In this document: positions 32,242 to 44,711 of the stretch, one piece after another
Numbering within the stretch: position 1 is the stretch's first letter
Layout: each line of letters starts with the position of its first letter
Assembly: GCA_017311315.1 (NCBI GenBank)
Contig: CM029672.1
Location: forward strand, 13,692,626 to 13,756,625
Length of the DNA: 64,000 nucleotides
Direction: 5' to 3'
Source of the DNA: Dendrocalamus latiflorus
Lineage: Eukaryota; Streptophyta; Magnoliopsida; Poales; Poaceae
Program-made: the position numbers and the translations under genes
The notes under the pieces: model-generated
What the model saw: only the letters and a program-made list of their open reading frames with translations
What the model was told of the DNA's origin: nothing
Databases searched by the model: none

Positions 32242-33954
32242 ACTTGCATGTGTATAGTACCACCTGCGATAGTGTTTTTTTATTTAGCTGTTGCGTGCGT
32301 TTGTGTGCATGTAATGATGTTTAAAATTTGTATTTTTATGTGGAGAAGAGTTTACTTAGTTATGCAAATTATTTGTAATTATAAAAATTACGAATATTCA
32401 TGTGTAATATATTTTTGTGTGGAGTCTGCATCAATTTTGTAATATAGAAAAGGAGGTGCAAAATATTATGAAATATATTTTGAAAACTCCTTACGCAATG
32501 TAGATGATATATGTAGGAAATATTTTTTGAGATTGTTATTTTTTTTGAAATAAAATGGCAGACAATATAGGTAGGCTGGTCCGTTTGCGATTTTTGTAGG
32601 TTTGCAACAGTATGATCACCGTGCGTTGTTATAGTGGGGGTAATTTTCGGAAGAATTTTCTAGGGACGATTGAGGCCTGAATGACTCGTACGTATGGAGG
32701 TGATTTATAGTGCGGTGTAAAGATTGATTCGTTTGTGTTTTTTGCACATTGTGGATGGTAAAAAATATATTCGATTCACAATAACATTTTGCGGTCATGG
32801 TATGTTGTTGTAATGCAAGAAATTTCATGAAAACTTTTATGTGGACGACTAGGATAGGAACAACTAGTAAGTAGGAAGGAAAATGATATCGAGCACGCGA
32901 AGAATTGAATGTGAAAAGACGACGACATTTTATGTTGCTAATTAAAATAGATTTCATAATAATCAGCATGATGCACGATACACTAAACCAAAGTAGCCGT
33001 ACGATACATATGCACTTTGTTGACATGGAAATAAATTGGACATTCAGGGGAGTAGTGTGGAATGGCCCGACCTGTTGTGTAGACCTGGGCCATTTTTCCT
33101 TTCTTACAAGCTCGGCGTTGAAATCCTCGGATGCCTCTTTGGCCTTTACTGCCATTTCTCTTTTTTCTCACGCTCCCTATTGCGAGCCTCGGGCTCCCTG
33201 CGCGTGTATGCCTCGAGATGACCTTTTGTCTCCCGACGTATATGTTTGGTTTGCTCGTCTTGGTGGTGCTCCTCCTCGCGTATCTCACATGCCCTTTGGT
33301 CATTCCACTCCTCATAGTCTAGAGTCTACTGGTCATGTCGGTGGATCCCTAGATCGATCCACTTGCAGTAGGCACATAGCGGCTCCGGGGACTGTTGGTA
33401 GACGAGAGAGTTTGTTATCGCATACTTTTAATTAGAAATAGTAGGGGGAACACATTGTAAGTGGTCCTTATCGGCTGTTAATAGCTGATCGTGTTGAAAC
33501 GGTGGTTAGAATAGTCACAAGAGTAGTTCGCACAACCCCAGTAACACATGCCCAGGTTGAGGCGCTGTTTAGACTTGAAGAATTTGCATGGGTCTTTACA
33601 CCACCAAAGGGGTGGTGTCTCGCCCTCAGGGGGTGTTGTGGCGAACATTCAATTGGAATGTTTAGGACGGACATGCTCCTACGAGGGGCGTCGTTAGGGG
33701 GGTATGACCTCCTAGCACACTCTGCTTGCTCAGCTCGGGCTGCTATGGCCCTTGCGGGCGGCGGCAGACCTTGCTAGGTCATGGGTCTTCTCCCATTGCT
33801 TCATCATATTTTTCCATTGTTTCTTCTGCCTCTTGTCCATCTCGACATAGTGAAGGAAGGTACGACATAGTGTTTAATTGTGTAGTGCTCCCTCGTAGAT
33901 CTATACCACCTCATTTTATAAGCCAAATGGTTGTCATGGTGAGGGTTATTTCAT
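32242..33954. other. Left part of the GRF/PMD repeat region, no firm gene
   Basis: Frames at 32905-33435 (plus) and 32616-33315 (minus) overlap and none is recognisable. The minus frame near 33100 (AVKAKEASEDFNAELVRKEK) looks protein-like but isolated. An ORF at 33502-33777 (VEALFRLEEFAWVFTPPKG) may be a remnant of an element-encoded protein. I cannot assign any of these. Confidence 0.3.
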
Positions 33955-34435
33955 GTCAGTGTGCAGAGCTGCCCTTGTGGTCTTTTCACTGCGCAGAGGT
34001 GCCCAAGTTGGTGTTGTCACTGTGCAAAGCTGCCTCCTTTGGTCTTGTTGTTGCGCAAAGCTGCCCCTTTGGTCTTGTCACTAGGCAAAGCTGCCCTTTT
34101 GGTCTTGTCATTGCGCAAAGCTGTCCACTTTGGTCTTATCACTACGCAAAGTTGCCTCTTTTGTCTTTTCACTGAGCAAAGCTGCACCCTTTGGACTTGT
34201 CACCATACAAAACTGCCCCTTTTGGTCTTGTCATTGGGCAAAGCTGCCCCTTTAGTCTTGTCACTGCGCAAAGCTACCCCTTTAGTCTTGTCACTGAGCA
34301 AAGCTGCACCCTTTGGTTTTGTCACTGTGCAAAGCTGCCCCTTTGGTCTTGTCACAGTGCAAAGCTGCCCCTTTTGTCTTTTCACTGAGCAAAGTTGCAC
34401 GCTTTGGTCTTGTCACTACGCACCTTGTTTGATCT
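33955..34435. repeat. ~31-bp minisatellite, about 15 copies
   Basis: Degenerate units of the form GCAAAGCTGCCCCTTTGGTC followed by TTGTCACT repeat head to tail. Both strands stay open for long stretches because the unit carries few stops. Unit length and wording are shared with 38008-38245 and about 38722-38795. Confidence 0.92.
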
Positions 34436-34558
34436 AGCCACTTAGCCTGTAAGCTGTCTCGTTTGTTATGAAATGGATAGTGCACCCTATGAAAATAGGA
34501 GCAGTGGACCCTATGAATCGAACGAAGAAGTTCCTTCTTTGTCGTGCAGTAGCATACA

Positions 34559-35153
34559 ATGGCAAACACCGATGGGCCAGTCAGAGCGGGGTCACCGAAG
34601 GAAGACCTTCTCGTGGAAAGAAGGGAGGACTTCGGTCCTAACTACCGGTTGATACCAAACAGGCATGGTCAACCAGTATGGCCAAAATGCAGACACAAGG
34701 AGGACACAGTGGTTCAGGTTGTGGAAGGCCATTGTGATGGCGGGCAACATTTCTTCCGATGCCCACACTCTGGGGTACAAATTGCTAATAGTATTTTTTC
34801 TTTACTGCTAATATAGCATCCATGTAAACCGTCCTTTCCAGCAGATGGCGAAATGCGACTTCGTCCGCTGGATCGATCCTCCGCATGAACGCTATATTGC
34901 GAGGTATGTGGATACGTTATGGGAGCAAATCCTCGAGTTGGAGGAGAGAATCGACACTTTCAATGAGGAGAGCAATGACATCCGCCAACAGATGCAGCGC
35001 GAGAGGGGCAATGAGGAGGTCATCAATATAGGAAGTTCGTATGATCCCACATGCTGTTGTGCGAACCCTAACTGCATATGTGCCTGCCACTACAACGATG
35101 GCCAGCCACGTCTAAGGCGCCCCCCTCTGGAACACTCCATGTGGGTAGCGTGA
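34559..35153 (+). CDS. Two-exon zf-GRF-like coiled-coil protein
   Basis: Exon 34559-34774, an intron with GT/AG borders, and exon 34842-35153 give a 175-residue frame. The first exon ends in a zinc-finger-GRF-like half (WPKCRHKEDTVV, then GGQHFFRCPHSG). The second begins QMAKCDFVRWIDPP, completing the C...C...CxFxxW pattern. A coiled coil follows (LWEQILELEERIDTFNEESN), then a Cys-rich tail (CCCANPNCICACHYNDG). GRF fingers bind single-stranded nucleic acid; small plant GRF proteins of this type are common near transposons. The first Cys of the usual CPxC pair is Trp here. It may be an element-borne gene; expression is unknown. Confidence 0.6.
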
Positions 35154-35523
35154 GGCACCTTCTACCAGTAGACACACTTTGTATGGTGTAGGCTTGAGAG
35201 AATGATTAACTTAATGTTGTCTGCTATTTTCTTTGTGGTGTTCGATGTTGTGGTGTAGGTGTAGCGCTGCAAGTGTTATTTTCATTTGTGTTGTTACCTG
35301 TACTACTTTCTATGATTTATGTATGTGCAATGCACGTGTTGTTTACTGTTGTCAGTGCATAACACTGTCTAATTTGGTGTTCTCAGTGCGTAAGGCACCC
35401 CCACTTAGCCTATAAGAGGGAGCCATTCCTCACCTACTCCCCTGCATCGTTCTCCCTCACCTCGTGAATTATTTGTTCGTAGTTTGTGTACCTTGCTTTG
35501 GTGCTCACTCCCCAGACATCGAT
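35154..35523. other. Spacer between GRF exon sets
   Basis: T-rich 3'-flank-like sequence whose right part (35370-35460) is repeated near 38740-38930. A CAGTGCGTAAGGC word links it to the minisatellite family. Confidence 0.4.
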
Positions 35524-35655
35524 ATGAGTCAAATGAGCGCCTCTTCGTCGGCACCTATGGTGATTTGCCCGAAATGCAACACGCTTGTTAGACGTAAGAC
35601 CTCACAGATGGCTGCAAATCTTGGGCGGCACTACTACAAGAGCCCTTTCACTTGG
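35524..35655 (+). pseudogene. zf-GRF first exon, copy 1
   Basis: MSQMSASSSAPMVICPKCNT then LVRRKTSQMAANLGRHYYKS PFT, followed by a GTGAGT donor. The CPKC pair and the TSxxxxNxGRxYYKx spacing match a GRF zinc finger, but the third Cys is Ser. No following exon with the CxFxxW half is clear. A related copy with the third Cys intact lies at about 38984-39110. Confidence 0.55.
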
Positions 35656-36029
35656 TGAGTTAGCTTGATCCGACGTAAACTCATTGCACAAATACGTGCA
35701 TTGTACAAATGATTGCAGGAAACCATGCGATGTTACAAAAGCTAAAATACATAAACTCATTATGCATTTGGCCATCGCTTCCTCTAACGGCGTATGTGAT
35801 CCTGCAAGAAGGTGAACCTACGAGGGGAATGTAGTGCATCTCGAAGGTCATACTGCGAGGCCTGCGTGCGAGGTGGTGTTGCGTACAACTCCATGGAGAG
35901 TTACGATGGATGGCCGAAAATGGAGCTCAGCCATTCGGTCGAGGATGGGTCTACATCCTGCTCAGATGGTACAACTGAATTAGGCCATGGGCAGCGATGT
36001 TTGTAATGCATAATACTATCAAAAGGCAT

Positions 36030-37440
36030 TTACCTGGGTAGTCTGAAATGCAGATGACCCACCATGACCTTCATGGCCGAGTTGCTCCATGCAAACCTGT
36101 ATTTTTTTGGCGATGCGATGAGATGGCATTGAAATACACATATTTTGTTTACTACGTTACTGTGTACCGGTGTATGCAGTTGTCTGAATGATGATGCCGT
36201 AGGGAAGTTGCGCATGTACACCTGCACAGTGTATCCTTGGTAGGTCTGCCTGAACCACTCGTGCCGCTCCTGTAGGCCAGACTGAACGCCATGCGTGAAT
36301 GTGGGCAACGCCACCTCTGGTTGCTATGGCGAGTCGAGGTCGCTATCAGGAGAGATCCCTTGTTGTCCTGGCAATAATGTTTGGTCCTCCGCCGCCCTCC
36401 GGGACGACGATGGCTATAATAAGGTGCTATTCTGTCGTAAGTGCTACAAGGAAAAGTTGTAGTGAGAGATAAATGGCAAACGATTAGATGAACAAACAGT
36501 TGCCAAATGTATGTACTGCTGGGCCGAGGCGCTTGGAAGATGAGGGAGTGTAGCTGGGACGACTGCTGGACTACGATGGACATGTGGACGATGGTGCTGT
36601 GGGCGATGCTGACGGCGATCCTGAGGGGGGTGGTGATGCATGTTGTCCTCTGTGACTATGTCGTACAACGGCGTCATCCCTGTGCCGATCACAACTGATG
36701 GTCCTGATCGCAGACCTTGCGTCATCGTAGATGTTGTGCATTGAAGCTAGCAGCCGATCAATGGAGTTGGTCCTCCCACGCTGGAGAGCCTGAGCAGCCT
36801 CATCATGGATATGATACAGACGATCGTACTGTAGGTAAAAAAGAATGAGTTAAAACACTTTTCCGCACAGGGTATACTTAGAGTACTCTCGTACCATCTC
36901 GTCGTGTCGTGCTGCTCGATGATGGTCTGGACCTGCCCATACAGTAGCCTCGTGCATGACCTCTCCAGGACGGTGTGGGGCTGGCCTAGTAAGCCTGCTG
37001 CGGGTGTGTGGAACGTACAACGCTAGGTACGTAGTGTACATGTCGAGGTCGTACGGCCGAGGCTCATCCACAACCTCCATGCTCACCCAGTCACACCACA
37101 TATCCGTCCACAGCTGTATGTGCCCCTCCAGTCATCATTTCGTCACCCTCTTCTCGTTTGCCTGCAAGTTAATAGACACATTACACAATTAGTACTACAA
37201 CACATTAATACATTAAGTAAAGTTACCGTGTAATGACGTACTCATGGGTCTTCGCTGCAAGTGGCCGTCCTAGTAGGAGTGGCACCTACTGGTACAGGCC
37301 AAACTGCCTCATGACTCACTGCAGGTTGTATGGCTCAACGAAGTGGGAGAAGACCAGGTGGATTGTGTATCACATTGTGAGCAAGGAGAAAGGCTCTAGA
37401 TTGCATGTGTTGCATCTAAAGGTGGATTGTGTATCCACTT
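36030..37440 (-). pseudogene. Decayed plant mobile domain (PMD) gene
   Basis: Minus-strand fragments read VEPYNLQ (stop) VMRQFGLYQ (stop) VPLL and RPLAAKTHEYVI at 37440-37230. Next come DMWCDWVSMEVVDEPRPYDL and DMYTTYLALYVPHTRSRLTR at about 37105-36990, and a His/Pro-rich tail at 36725-36440. The order matches the C-terminal half of plant-mobile-domain (MAIN-like) proteins, which occur both as host genes and inside Mutator-like and gypsy elements. Several stops and frame changes show decay. The 5' half is cut off by the LTR fragment at 37345-38007. Confidence 0.6.
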
Positions 37441-38007
37441 GAGCGGTGTGTATTGGTAAACATGGTGTGAGTTAAGTGAGGGCTTGACTTATTACTCTTG
37501 TAGTTTGCTGACTCCTAGATGGCGTTAGAGGCATCATGTGTAGTGATCTTCTCAAAGAAGGTTATGAGAAGACCCGGCAAAGTTGTGAAGGTTGGAGCTC
37601 ACCTACTCGAAGCGGAAAAGAGCTACCACTAGTGGATTGAAGTGTTTTGGCTTAATTCGTGGAGCCGGTCCAATGTGTTTGGGCTAACCTCAACGTGGAC
37701 TAGGGGAGACCGACAAGTCTCCGATCACCACGGTAAAAAGTAACCGTTGTAATTGTGGTTTGTTTTCTTATGCTCAATTTACATTCAAACAATTTACATA
37801 CATAGAATTGCAAACCTTGTCATAAGGCTTAGAATGTTGGTGCACTTAGGTAAATATAATTTATTTAGGCGATATTTGTGCTAAACCAATTTGACTTAAG
37901 CTTCCATATTTTATACTTGGTTTAGCCAAATAAAAATTATGAATTAATTAGAGAAGAATTTTTTAGATGCCTATTCACCCCCTCTAGTCGACCTCCTCAA
38001 TCTAACA
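37345..38007 (-). mobile_element. Truncated copia LTR, reverse orientation
   Basis: Its reverse complement starts TGTTAGATTGAGGAGGTCG, ACTAGAGGGGGTGAATAGGC and follows the LTR at 48935-49640 through the TACCGTGGTGATCGG and GGTAGGTGAGCTCCAACCTT regions. The end toward 37345 is broken off within the PMD remnant, and the other terminus abuts the minisatellite at 38008. Confidence 0.8.
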
Positions 38008-38245
38008 TCTAGTCACTGTGTAAAGCTGCATGTTTGATCTTGTCACTATGGAAAGCTGTCCCATTTGGTCTTGTCACTGTGTAAGTCTCGCCTATCTAGT
38101 CTTGTCACTACTCAAAAGCTACCCTGTCTGGTCTTATCACTACACAACGTTGGCATGTCTTGTCTAGTCACTAAGCAAAGCTAGCCCGTCTGGTCTTGTC
38201 ATTGCGCAAAGCTAGCATGTCTGGTCTTGTCACTACGCCATGTTG
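38008..38245. repeat. ~31-bp minisatellite, second array
   Basis: About seven degenerate copies of the GTCACTGTGTAAAGCTGC / TTTGGTCTTGTCACT unit, the same family as 33955-34435. Confidence 0.85.
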
Positions 38246-38530
38246 TGACATACATAGATATATTATAGGACCAAATCTTAGAGTTAGAGATATGGATTGA
38301 CAATCTCAATGAGCAGAACGATGACATCTGCCAACAGATGCAGCGTGAGAAGGGCAACGAGGAGGTTGTTAACAAAAAAAGTTTATATGATCCCATATGC
38401 TACTGTGTGAACCCTAGCTGCACATGTGCGTGCCATTACAGTGACGGCTAGCCAAGTCTGAGGCACCCCCTCTGCAACACTCCATGTGGGTAGCGTCAGG
38501 CACCTTCTACCAGTAGCCACACCTGGAAAA
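38246..38530 (+). pseudogene. Broken copy of the GRF gene second exon
   Basis: It parallels 34905-35175: ATGACATCTGCCAACAGATG, CAGCGTGAGAAGGGCAACGA, then a Cys-rich stretch, then a stop where copy 1 has Gln (GGCTAGCCAAGT against GGCCAGCCACGT). The zinc-finger half is missing. Confidence 0.75.
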
Positions 38531-38721
38531 GCTTGTATCACGGTAGTCTCCTTTGTTCTACGTGGTTATGTTCGATTTCCTAAAGCATGTAACTAAATGG
38601 TGTACGCGCCATTGTGGTTGTCATTTATTGAGTGGATCATTTCAGCGCTGCATCACGGCATCAAGTAGAGGCTTCGATATGCATTGAACAAACATACATC
38701 ACAGAAACGTACATCACATCG

Positions 38722-39270
38722 CTGCACAAAGCTGCCCCGTTTGCTCTTGTTAGTGCATAAGGCCATCTCGTTTGGTCTTGTCAGTGCGTATGGCCACCAC
38801 GAACTTCAACACTCGTACTGATCGTTATTTGTCTTCCATTATAGATGCAAAAAACCATTTTGCCCTCACACTTCAGGCTACAAAAGAGAGCCATTCCCCA
38901 GCCACTCCTTCATGTCTTCAAGTATTCCCCCTATTCTTTCAACCTTGGTTTGCTTCCCCCTCCCTTGGACATCGACATGAGCTAAGTTAGCGCCTCTTCG
39001 TTGGCACCTGCAGTGATTTGTTTGAAGTGTAACACGCTTGTCAAGCGTAAGACCTCACAAACAGCCATGAATCCTAGACGGCACTACTACAAGTGCCCTT
39101 TCACTCAGTTAGTCACCTTATTTCGGGTTGGTTTAAATCGTTCAGTACATGTTACAAAACCTTTCTTTTATTTAATTGCAGGATGGCCCAGGCAGTTGCA
39201 GATTCTAGGTGTAGGAGGATGAAATGGGTACTAGACCCAGCATTGTTCCACAGGAGAAAGTTATGATAAG
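38722..39270 (+). pseudogene. zf-GRF first exon, copy 2
   Basis: After two minisatellite units (38722-38795) comes SLAPAVICLKCNTLVKRKTS and QTAMNPRRHYYKCPFTQ, a GRF finger with CLKC and the third Cys intact. An acceptor TTGCAG near 39180 leads to DGPGSCRF-like or MAQAVADSRCRRMKWVLDPA frames. The upstream ATG of copy 1 (AGTCAAATGAGC) reads AGCTAAGTTAGC here, so the start is lost. Confidence 0.6.
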
Positions 39271-41606
39271 GGGTACCGAAATGGTCTAGATGCGACATCG
39301 TTTTGATAGACTTGAGAGCAAGATTAAGATAATGATGTGTGGTATTTTATTTCTTTTGTTCATTGTTATCTTGAAGCTGTAGTACTGCAAGTGTTGTTTT
39401 GATTCGCGTTGTTCATTTCCTGCAGTGCTTTGTATGATATATGTATGTGTAATGCATATCCATGCCTATGCCATAGTAGACACCCTGGCACCATGAAGCA
39501 CATCTTGCAACAGCAAGGTTGCAGACAACCTCCATGTAATTAGCCCACAATGCGTCACTTGTCACCTTCAGAAGTTGCCATAAGGTCTCCCCTGAACTGA
39601 ACCACCCACCACAGAGGCGTACAACGCCTCGATGCATAGCTTGTTCCTTTCAATGGAGCAATCGAACGCGGAACGAACATACCTCCTGAGCTCTGAGAGG
39701 CCCATGTCTTTCAGACCGGGCGCTCGAATCACGCTCTAGTCACAATTTGATAGGTCCGCCCTGTATGGTCCGTCACACACAAGGGATACCCGTAGAACAT
39801 GAACAAATTCTGAATGTCCAATATGACGAACCTAAAACAGGTGCACAACAGGCCCTGTTAGCTGACTGATATATGAACCAACAACTAAAAATTTTGTAAT
39901 ATTTTGAGGTTTTTTGCTTTTTAAAATAAATCGGGCCTTTCACCTTTTCATACAAGCATTTTCATCTTTTTACAAATATTTTCTCTTTATTAAATGTTCT
40001 CAATTTATGAAAAATCGCAAAAAGGCGCAAATGGTTATTTCAATTTACTTACATTTCTTGAAGTCTAAAGCATTTTATTTTTATATTTTCATCACAATTA
40101 TCACAGTTTATCCCTCCATCCAAACTAACCTAAAAAATTCACAGAGTGTCCAGCATTGAGTTACACCATTTCGCACTACTTTTGCGGTTGCTGAACTATG
40201 CACAACTGAGCATACGACACATGTACCACCCTAAATTTCAAAAATTAGTCATAACAGTACCGCATAAATTTCTAAGCAAAAAACAACAATGATATTTAAT
40301 TTTAAACATGACGGCACTAACCACATAAAATGGTAATTTTGAAATGCATAAAAATTGGCCCATTTACACAACCTAACTCTCGCAGTTTCATACTAATAAA
40401 CCACCATTTTTTAAATTACATGCTAATCACATTGCTACAAACATTAGCCCATGTTGATGAATATTACCTTTTTTGGATGCTCACAAGCTAATCTGCAACT
40501 TTTCCAAATACACAAACTTGAAATTAAAATTAAAAACCACTCAAAAATTCAATGCTTCAACAAACTTACTTCCTCTCTTCTCTGGTGCCTTTCTCGGTTT
40601 CTTGCTCTCCTACAAAATGGTGTTCCTGCCTCTTCCAAAGAGGATCCCTGAACCATGTAAACAACTAGCGGAGGGGTAGGAGAGGGGTGCCGATCACATC
40701 GGTGCTGCCATCTAGAGAACGCGCACGGAGGGGAGGCGATGGCGCATGGCACCGGGTTCGCTCAGTCGGGGACTGCGCCAACACCTTGGTGCAGTGAGTG
40801 GCAGCGCTAGGAAAGTGGCGTGGGTGCGCGGTGCGCTAGGATGGTTGACGTGGTGGGGGGCACGCCAGGGGGTGGCGCAGTAGGGGGTATGCCAAGAGAC
40901 CACATTCGAAATTCCATATGCATGATGGCCAATCTCAGTATTTCTAAGCAAAGGGGACAAATATGGCTCGCTTTCCCTCTTGCATCCTCCGTTCCTCCTC
41001 TTCGGTTTCTTTGCACTCTCCCTCACCGTTGCACTCATGCCCGCCCCTCCAGTTGCCTGCTCTACCGCCGTCGCTCCGCAATTGGTCCCCCTCCCCTCTC
41101 CTTTTCCTGGAACACCCCGCAAAGCGACGACCCACAGCGACCCTTGTGGTGCCATGGGTTCTTGCTATGCCTTGGATTCAGCGTTCAGGGGTGCAAGCTG
41201 TGGTCCGACTCATTTGCGGTTGGTGGGTGGCGGACTTGGTCGATAGAGACATGGGGTTGGTGCTCTTGGGTGCTGGGCGGCCGATGGTATGGCGGCTCTA
41301 CGATTGACACATCATCGTTGATGCATTGGGCCTACCGGTGGTGGAGAGGCCATGGATGTTTATCTAGTGCGGCCCCCTTGCCTCGCTTGCTCCGCTTGCA
41401 TACTTCCTTCCGCCGTAAGCCTTCACTTTGTTCTGATTGAAGGTCGTCATTTCTTCCTCCTTCTTTCTATGTGTCCTTCATTTTGATTTTGGTTGTGTCG
41501 ATTCATTGTCAGTTATTCTTCTTGTTCTGGTTACCTATGCATGTTCTTGGTTTGTTGGGTCATGTGGGTTCTTCGACTTATGTGCCAGCTATTGGTTATT
41601 GATGTC
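39271..41606. other. Intergenic, no gene recognised
   Basis: Part of 39271-39420 parallels the 3' flank of GRF copy 1. 39900-40560 is AT-rich. 40680-41440 is GC-rich with several overlapping frames on both strands (for example 40820-41440 plus and 40712-41155 minus), none recognisable. It may be captured or decayed coding DNA. Confidence 0.35.
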
Positions 41607-42250
41607 CCTGTTGTAGGGTGGCCCAACCCCCCGTGACATGGGCCTTGCAACTGGTTCAATATGTAATAGGCCTAATAGTATAGAGGAATGTACCAATGTA
41701 CACCTACCTTATGTAATTATTAAGGGGTAGGAGGGAGATTTTCCATCCTACCCCACTCATGTATATAAACCCCCAAGAGGGGCATGAGGAAGGGAGATCC
41801 ACTCATTTTACCACCAGCTCTCTCGCTCCCTAGTTCTCTTGGCTATATCTCCTATGGAGAAGGGTACCTTGTACCCACTGTTGTAGCCATGCTACAATAG
41901 TTGGCGACATCCATGTGGATGCGTAAAAAGCTGCGCAAGGAAAAAAACTAAAGAACCACCACGAGAGGGTTCACTTGGTGTTAGCAATAGCCACTAAAAT
42001 GAGTGAGCACATCGGCTCCAAATCCACTGGCTCCTCCCGCTCAGGCTTTGCAATGACAGCATCAGCATGACGCTACCCTTCGCGCACCGATGGCTTCGTC
42101 CGCTCGGGCTGACGGCCTTGGTGTGACACCACGCCCTCTACCATGCCGTCACCTCATTGTCGCAACGTTGACGGCCTTCGCCCCACCGATGTGGACCTTC
42201 GCATCAGCCTTCGGCAAGCGTTAAAGCTCGATCCACAGCCTTCACGCTGT
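41607..42250 (+). mobile_element. LTR and leader of a truncated LTR retrotransposon
   Basis: An LTR-like unit at 41607-41896 starts TGTTGTAGGGTGGCCCAACC and ends GTAGCCATGCTACA. It has a TATATAAACCCCC promoter-like motif at about 41762 and is followed by TTGGCGACATCC, a plausible primer-binding site. A gag-start-like ATG (42000: MSEHIGSKSTGSSRSGF) breaks off soon. No second LTR is seen. Confidence 0.55.
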
Positions 42251-42255
42251 GCCGC

Positions 42256-44711
42256 ATGAAATGGGTCTAGCAACATTAACTCCAACTGTCCACAAGGGAG
42301 TATTTATACCCCATACAAGAAAACTAGCCTTTGGAGCCAAATCCCTAAAAAAAGGATTATTGGAAGTACCACCGGCTTAGGACCGGTACTTCCGCTCCCC
42401 TCGCCAACGGTCAAAAAACTAGCCATTGTAGTTAGAATCAGAAGTTCTATCATGCAAAGTCTGGTACTTCCGGTCATTAGAAGTACTGTGCCACACAAGC
42501 GGAACTACTGATCTCACCGGGGACGAGAAGACTTCACATAGGTGTCTCTCTGGAAAAATGTGCCGCTACTCAAGCTGGCACTTATGCTCATCGATAGTAT
42601 CGCTCACATAAAGCCAGTACTTTCGCTCACCGGTAGTACCGCTCACATAGAGCCGATACTTCTGCTCATCGGTAGAATCGCTCACACAGAATCAACACTT
42701 CCGCTCGCCAATCGAACCACTCACACAGAGCTAATTAGACCGCTCATACAGAGCCAGTCAAAAACTCCGATTGTTGACTACCCTAGTCCATGACCACGTT
42801 GGTCTCGGACCACGTTATTCAGATCGACCACATAGGCCTCTGACTACGCTACTCTGACCACGTTGGTTTCGACCACTCAGGTCTCGACCACATCGACCAT
42901 GTCAATTTTCGGCCACATCAATCTTCAATCACACATATGTTCTACCACCCCGTTGATCTTCAACCATGTTGTTTTAATCACATTGTTTTGACCACATTTA
43001 TTTACGACCACACAGGTCTCGACCATGTCGATTTATGACACACAGGTCTCGACCACGTCAGTTTGACCACGCTGATACAACTATGCTAGTTTTGACCACG
43101 TTGGTTTACAGCCACGAAAGCCTACGACCACGTCAATTCCAACCACACTGGTTTATGACCATGAAGGTCTTCGACCACCAACACACGTGGCAGTTTCGTG
43201 ATTACAACACCGGTAGTTCTGGTCCGCAGTAGTACCGTAGGTTACACTACGATAGTTCTGAATGTCCTGAGGAATGCAGATACTTCATCAGATTTTGCAA
43301 AACACATTTGCAAACTTTAGTATCATGCACACAAGTACCAAAAATGATTCCGAATAAATTGCAAAACACATTTGTACTCTTTTGGAATCATGACACAAAG
43401 GATTAAATATGAGTTTCAACCATTTGCAAATATAAGCCTCATATCACAAAGAATGGAAACATGGACTTCAAGCACTTGCAAAACAACATTTGCAATGCAT
43501 AGTCCCATGTTACAAAGATTCAACACATGAGCTTCGACTATTTGCAAAACACATTCGCAAATACAAGCCTCATACCAAAATGAGCTATAAGAGGTGAGGT
43601 TGAGCTACCAACATATGATGAAACTCAAACTACTAGACATGACCCCTCTTAATAGTACGACAATCTATACTAGCAATCCAGTCTTTCAACCAAACACTAA
43701 GACCAGTAAAAGACAAGGAATACATCCTTAGTCGTAGCTAATCATACCTTTGCCTTAGGTCGTTGTCTTGATATGCATCAACTCATGATGCATCATTTTC
43801 TTCAACTTCATCAACACATGATTGTCTTCATTGACTTGATGATCAACACATGATCATCTCCTCTTGGACATGCATCAACTCATGATACATCTTTCTCTTA
43901 ATAACTTTCAACACATGAAGCCATCTTCCATCTAGACTTGATGATCTTCAACACATGAAGTCATCCCAAGTCATCCTCATTTGTGGCACCTAACCTATTT
44001 ATCCAACTCATGAAAAATATTAGTCCACAAATCAATTGCCATCAATACAAACTTCACCATTAACTCATAATAGAGGGATTAGATTCTACAATCTTCCTTG
44101 TTTTGTAATTCATGGTAATCTCAACAAAATATGAGATAAAAATTGTATTTGCGAGTATACAACATGTACACAACACTTGTATACTTTAAGATAAGCTTTT
44201 TAAGCAAAGCTTACTTATCCGGTTGTCATTAATCCTCCAACCATTAACACATAATGGAAGAGTTAGATGCCAACTTGATTGCACATAAGTATATATATAA
44301 ACTGCACATGCTATATGTACTCAAGGATGTATTTCAAAGTAAAGATTCTAAGTATGCATATTAACAAAAACATGGATAAGTACTTATGAAACCTCAAAAC
44401 ATAAAATAAACTCCCCCTAAATGTGTGCATACAAGTATGTATAATAAATGCATATGCACATATTTATTTTGGACTATTTGTGAAGTTCAATCTGTATTTT
44501 GGATCCAAGGAATGCACTAACATATGATAATGTGATTTCGAATGCATACCTCATATGGTTTTTATTTGTTTCATCCAAATGAGACTAAGCAATATCATAA
44601 ACAATAAACAAGGTTAGTCTCACAAATGCATTTGTCATTATCACCAAAATCTCATAATAATATTTGTTATTATCACCAAAACCAATTTAAATGGAGCTTG
44701 GTCTTTTGACA
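42256..44711 (-). mobile_element. Partial copia LTR related to the 48935 LTR
   Basis: It parallels the right-hand part of the 48935-51784 LTR: CCACAAGGGAGTATTTATA, GGTACTTCCGCTC repeats, GCAAAACACATTTGCAAAC, ACTAGACATGACCCCTCTTA, CTCCCCCTAAATGTGTGCAT and the end GGAGCTTGGTCTTTTGACA. Its first ~700 bp are missing. Unlike the other copy it holds an extra GACCAC array (42777-43190). Confidence 0.7.
42777..43190. repeat. GACCACGT tandem array
   Basis: Degenerate units of about 15-25 bp such as GACCACGTTGGTCTCG and ACCACACAGGTCTCGACCAC. Similar GACCAC/GTGGTC wording occurs at 16905, 18165, 44790 and 51960. Confidence 0.8.

Noticed and set aside
33955..34435. CRISPR-like spaced repeats
   Set aside because: The units are contiguous and degenerate, with no unique spacers, and the DNA is a plant nuclear genome.
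33961..34437. Frames with repeated CAKLPLWSCH-like peptides
   Set aside because: They are read-through of the 31-bp minisatellite in several frames and strands, with no sign of coding constraint.
40712..41440. Overlapping 147- and 206-codon frames on opposite strands
   Set aside because: No recognisable family, no splice support and GC-driven openness on both strands; left as unassigned DNA.
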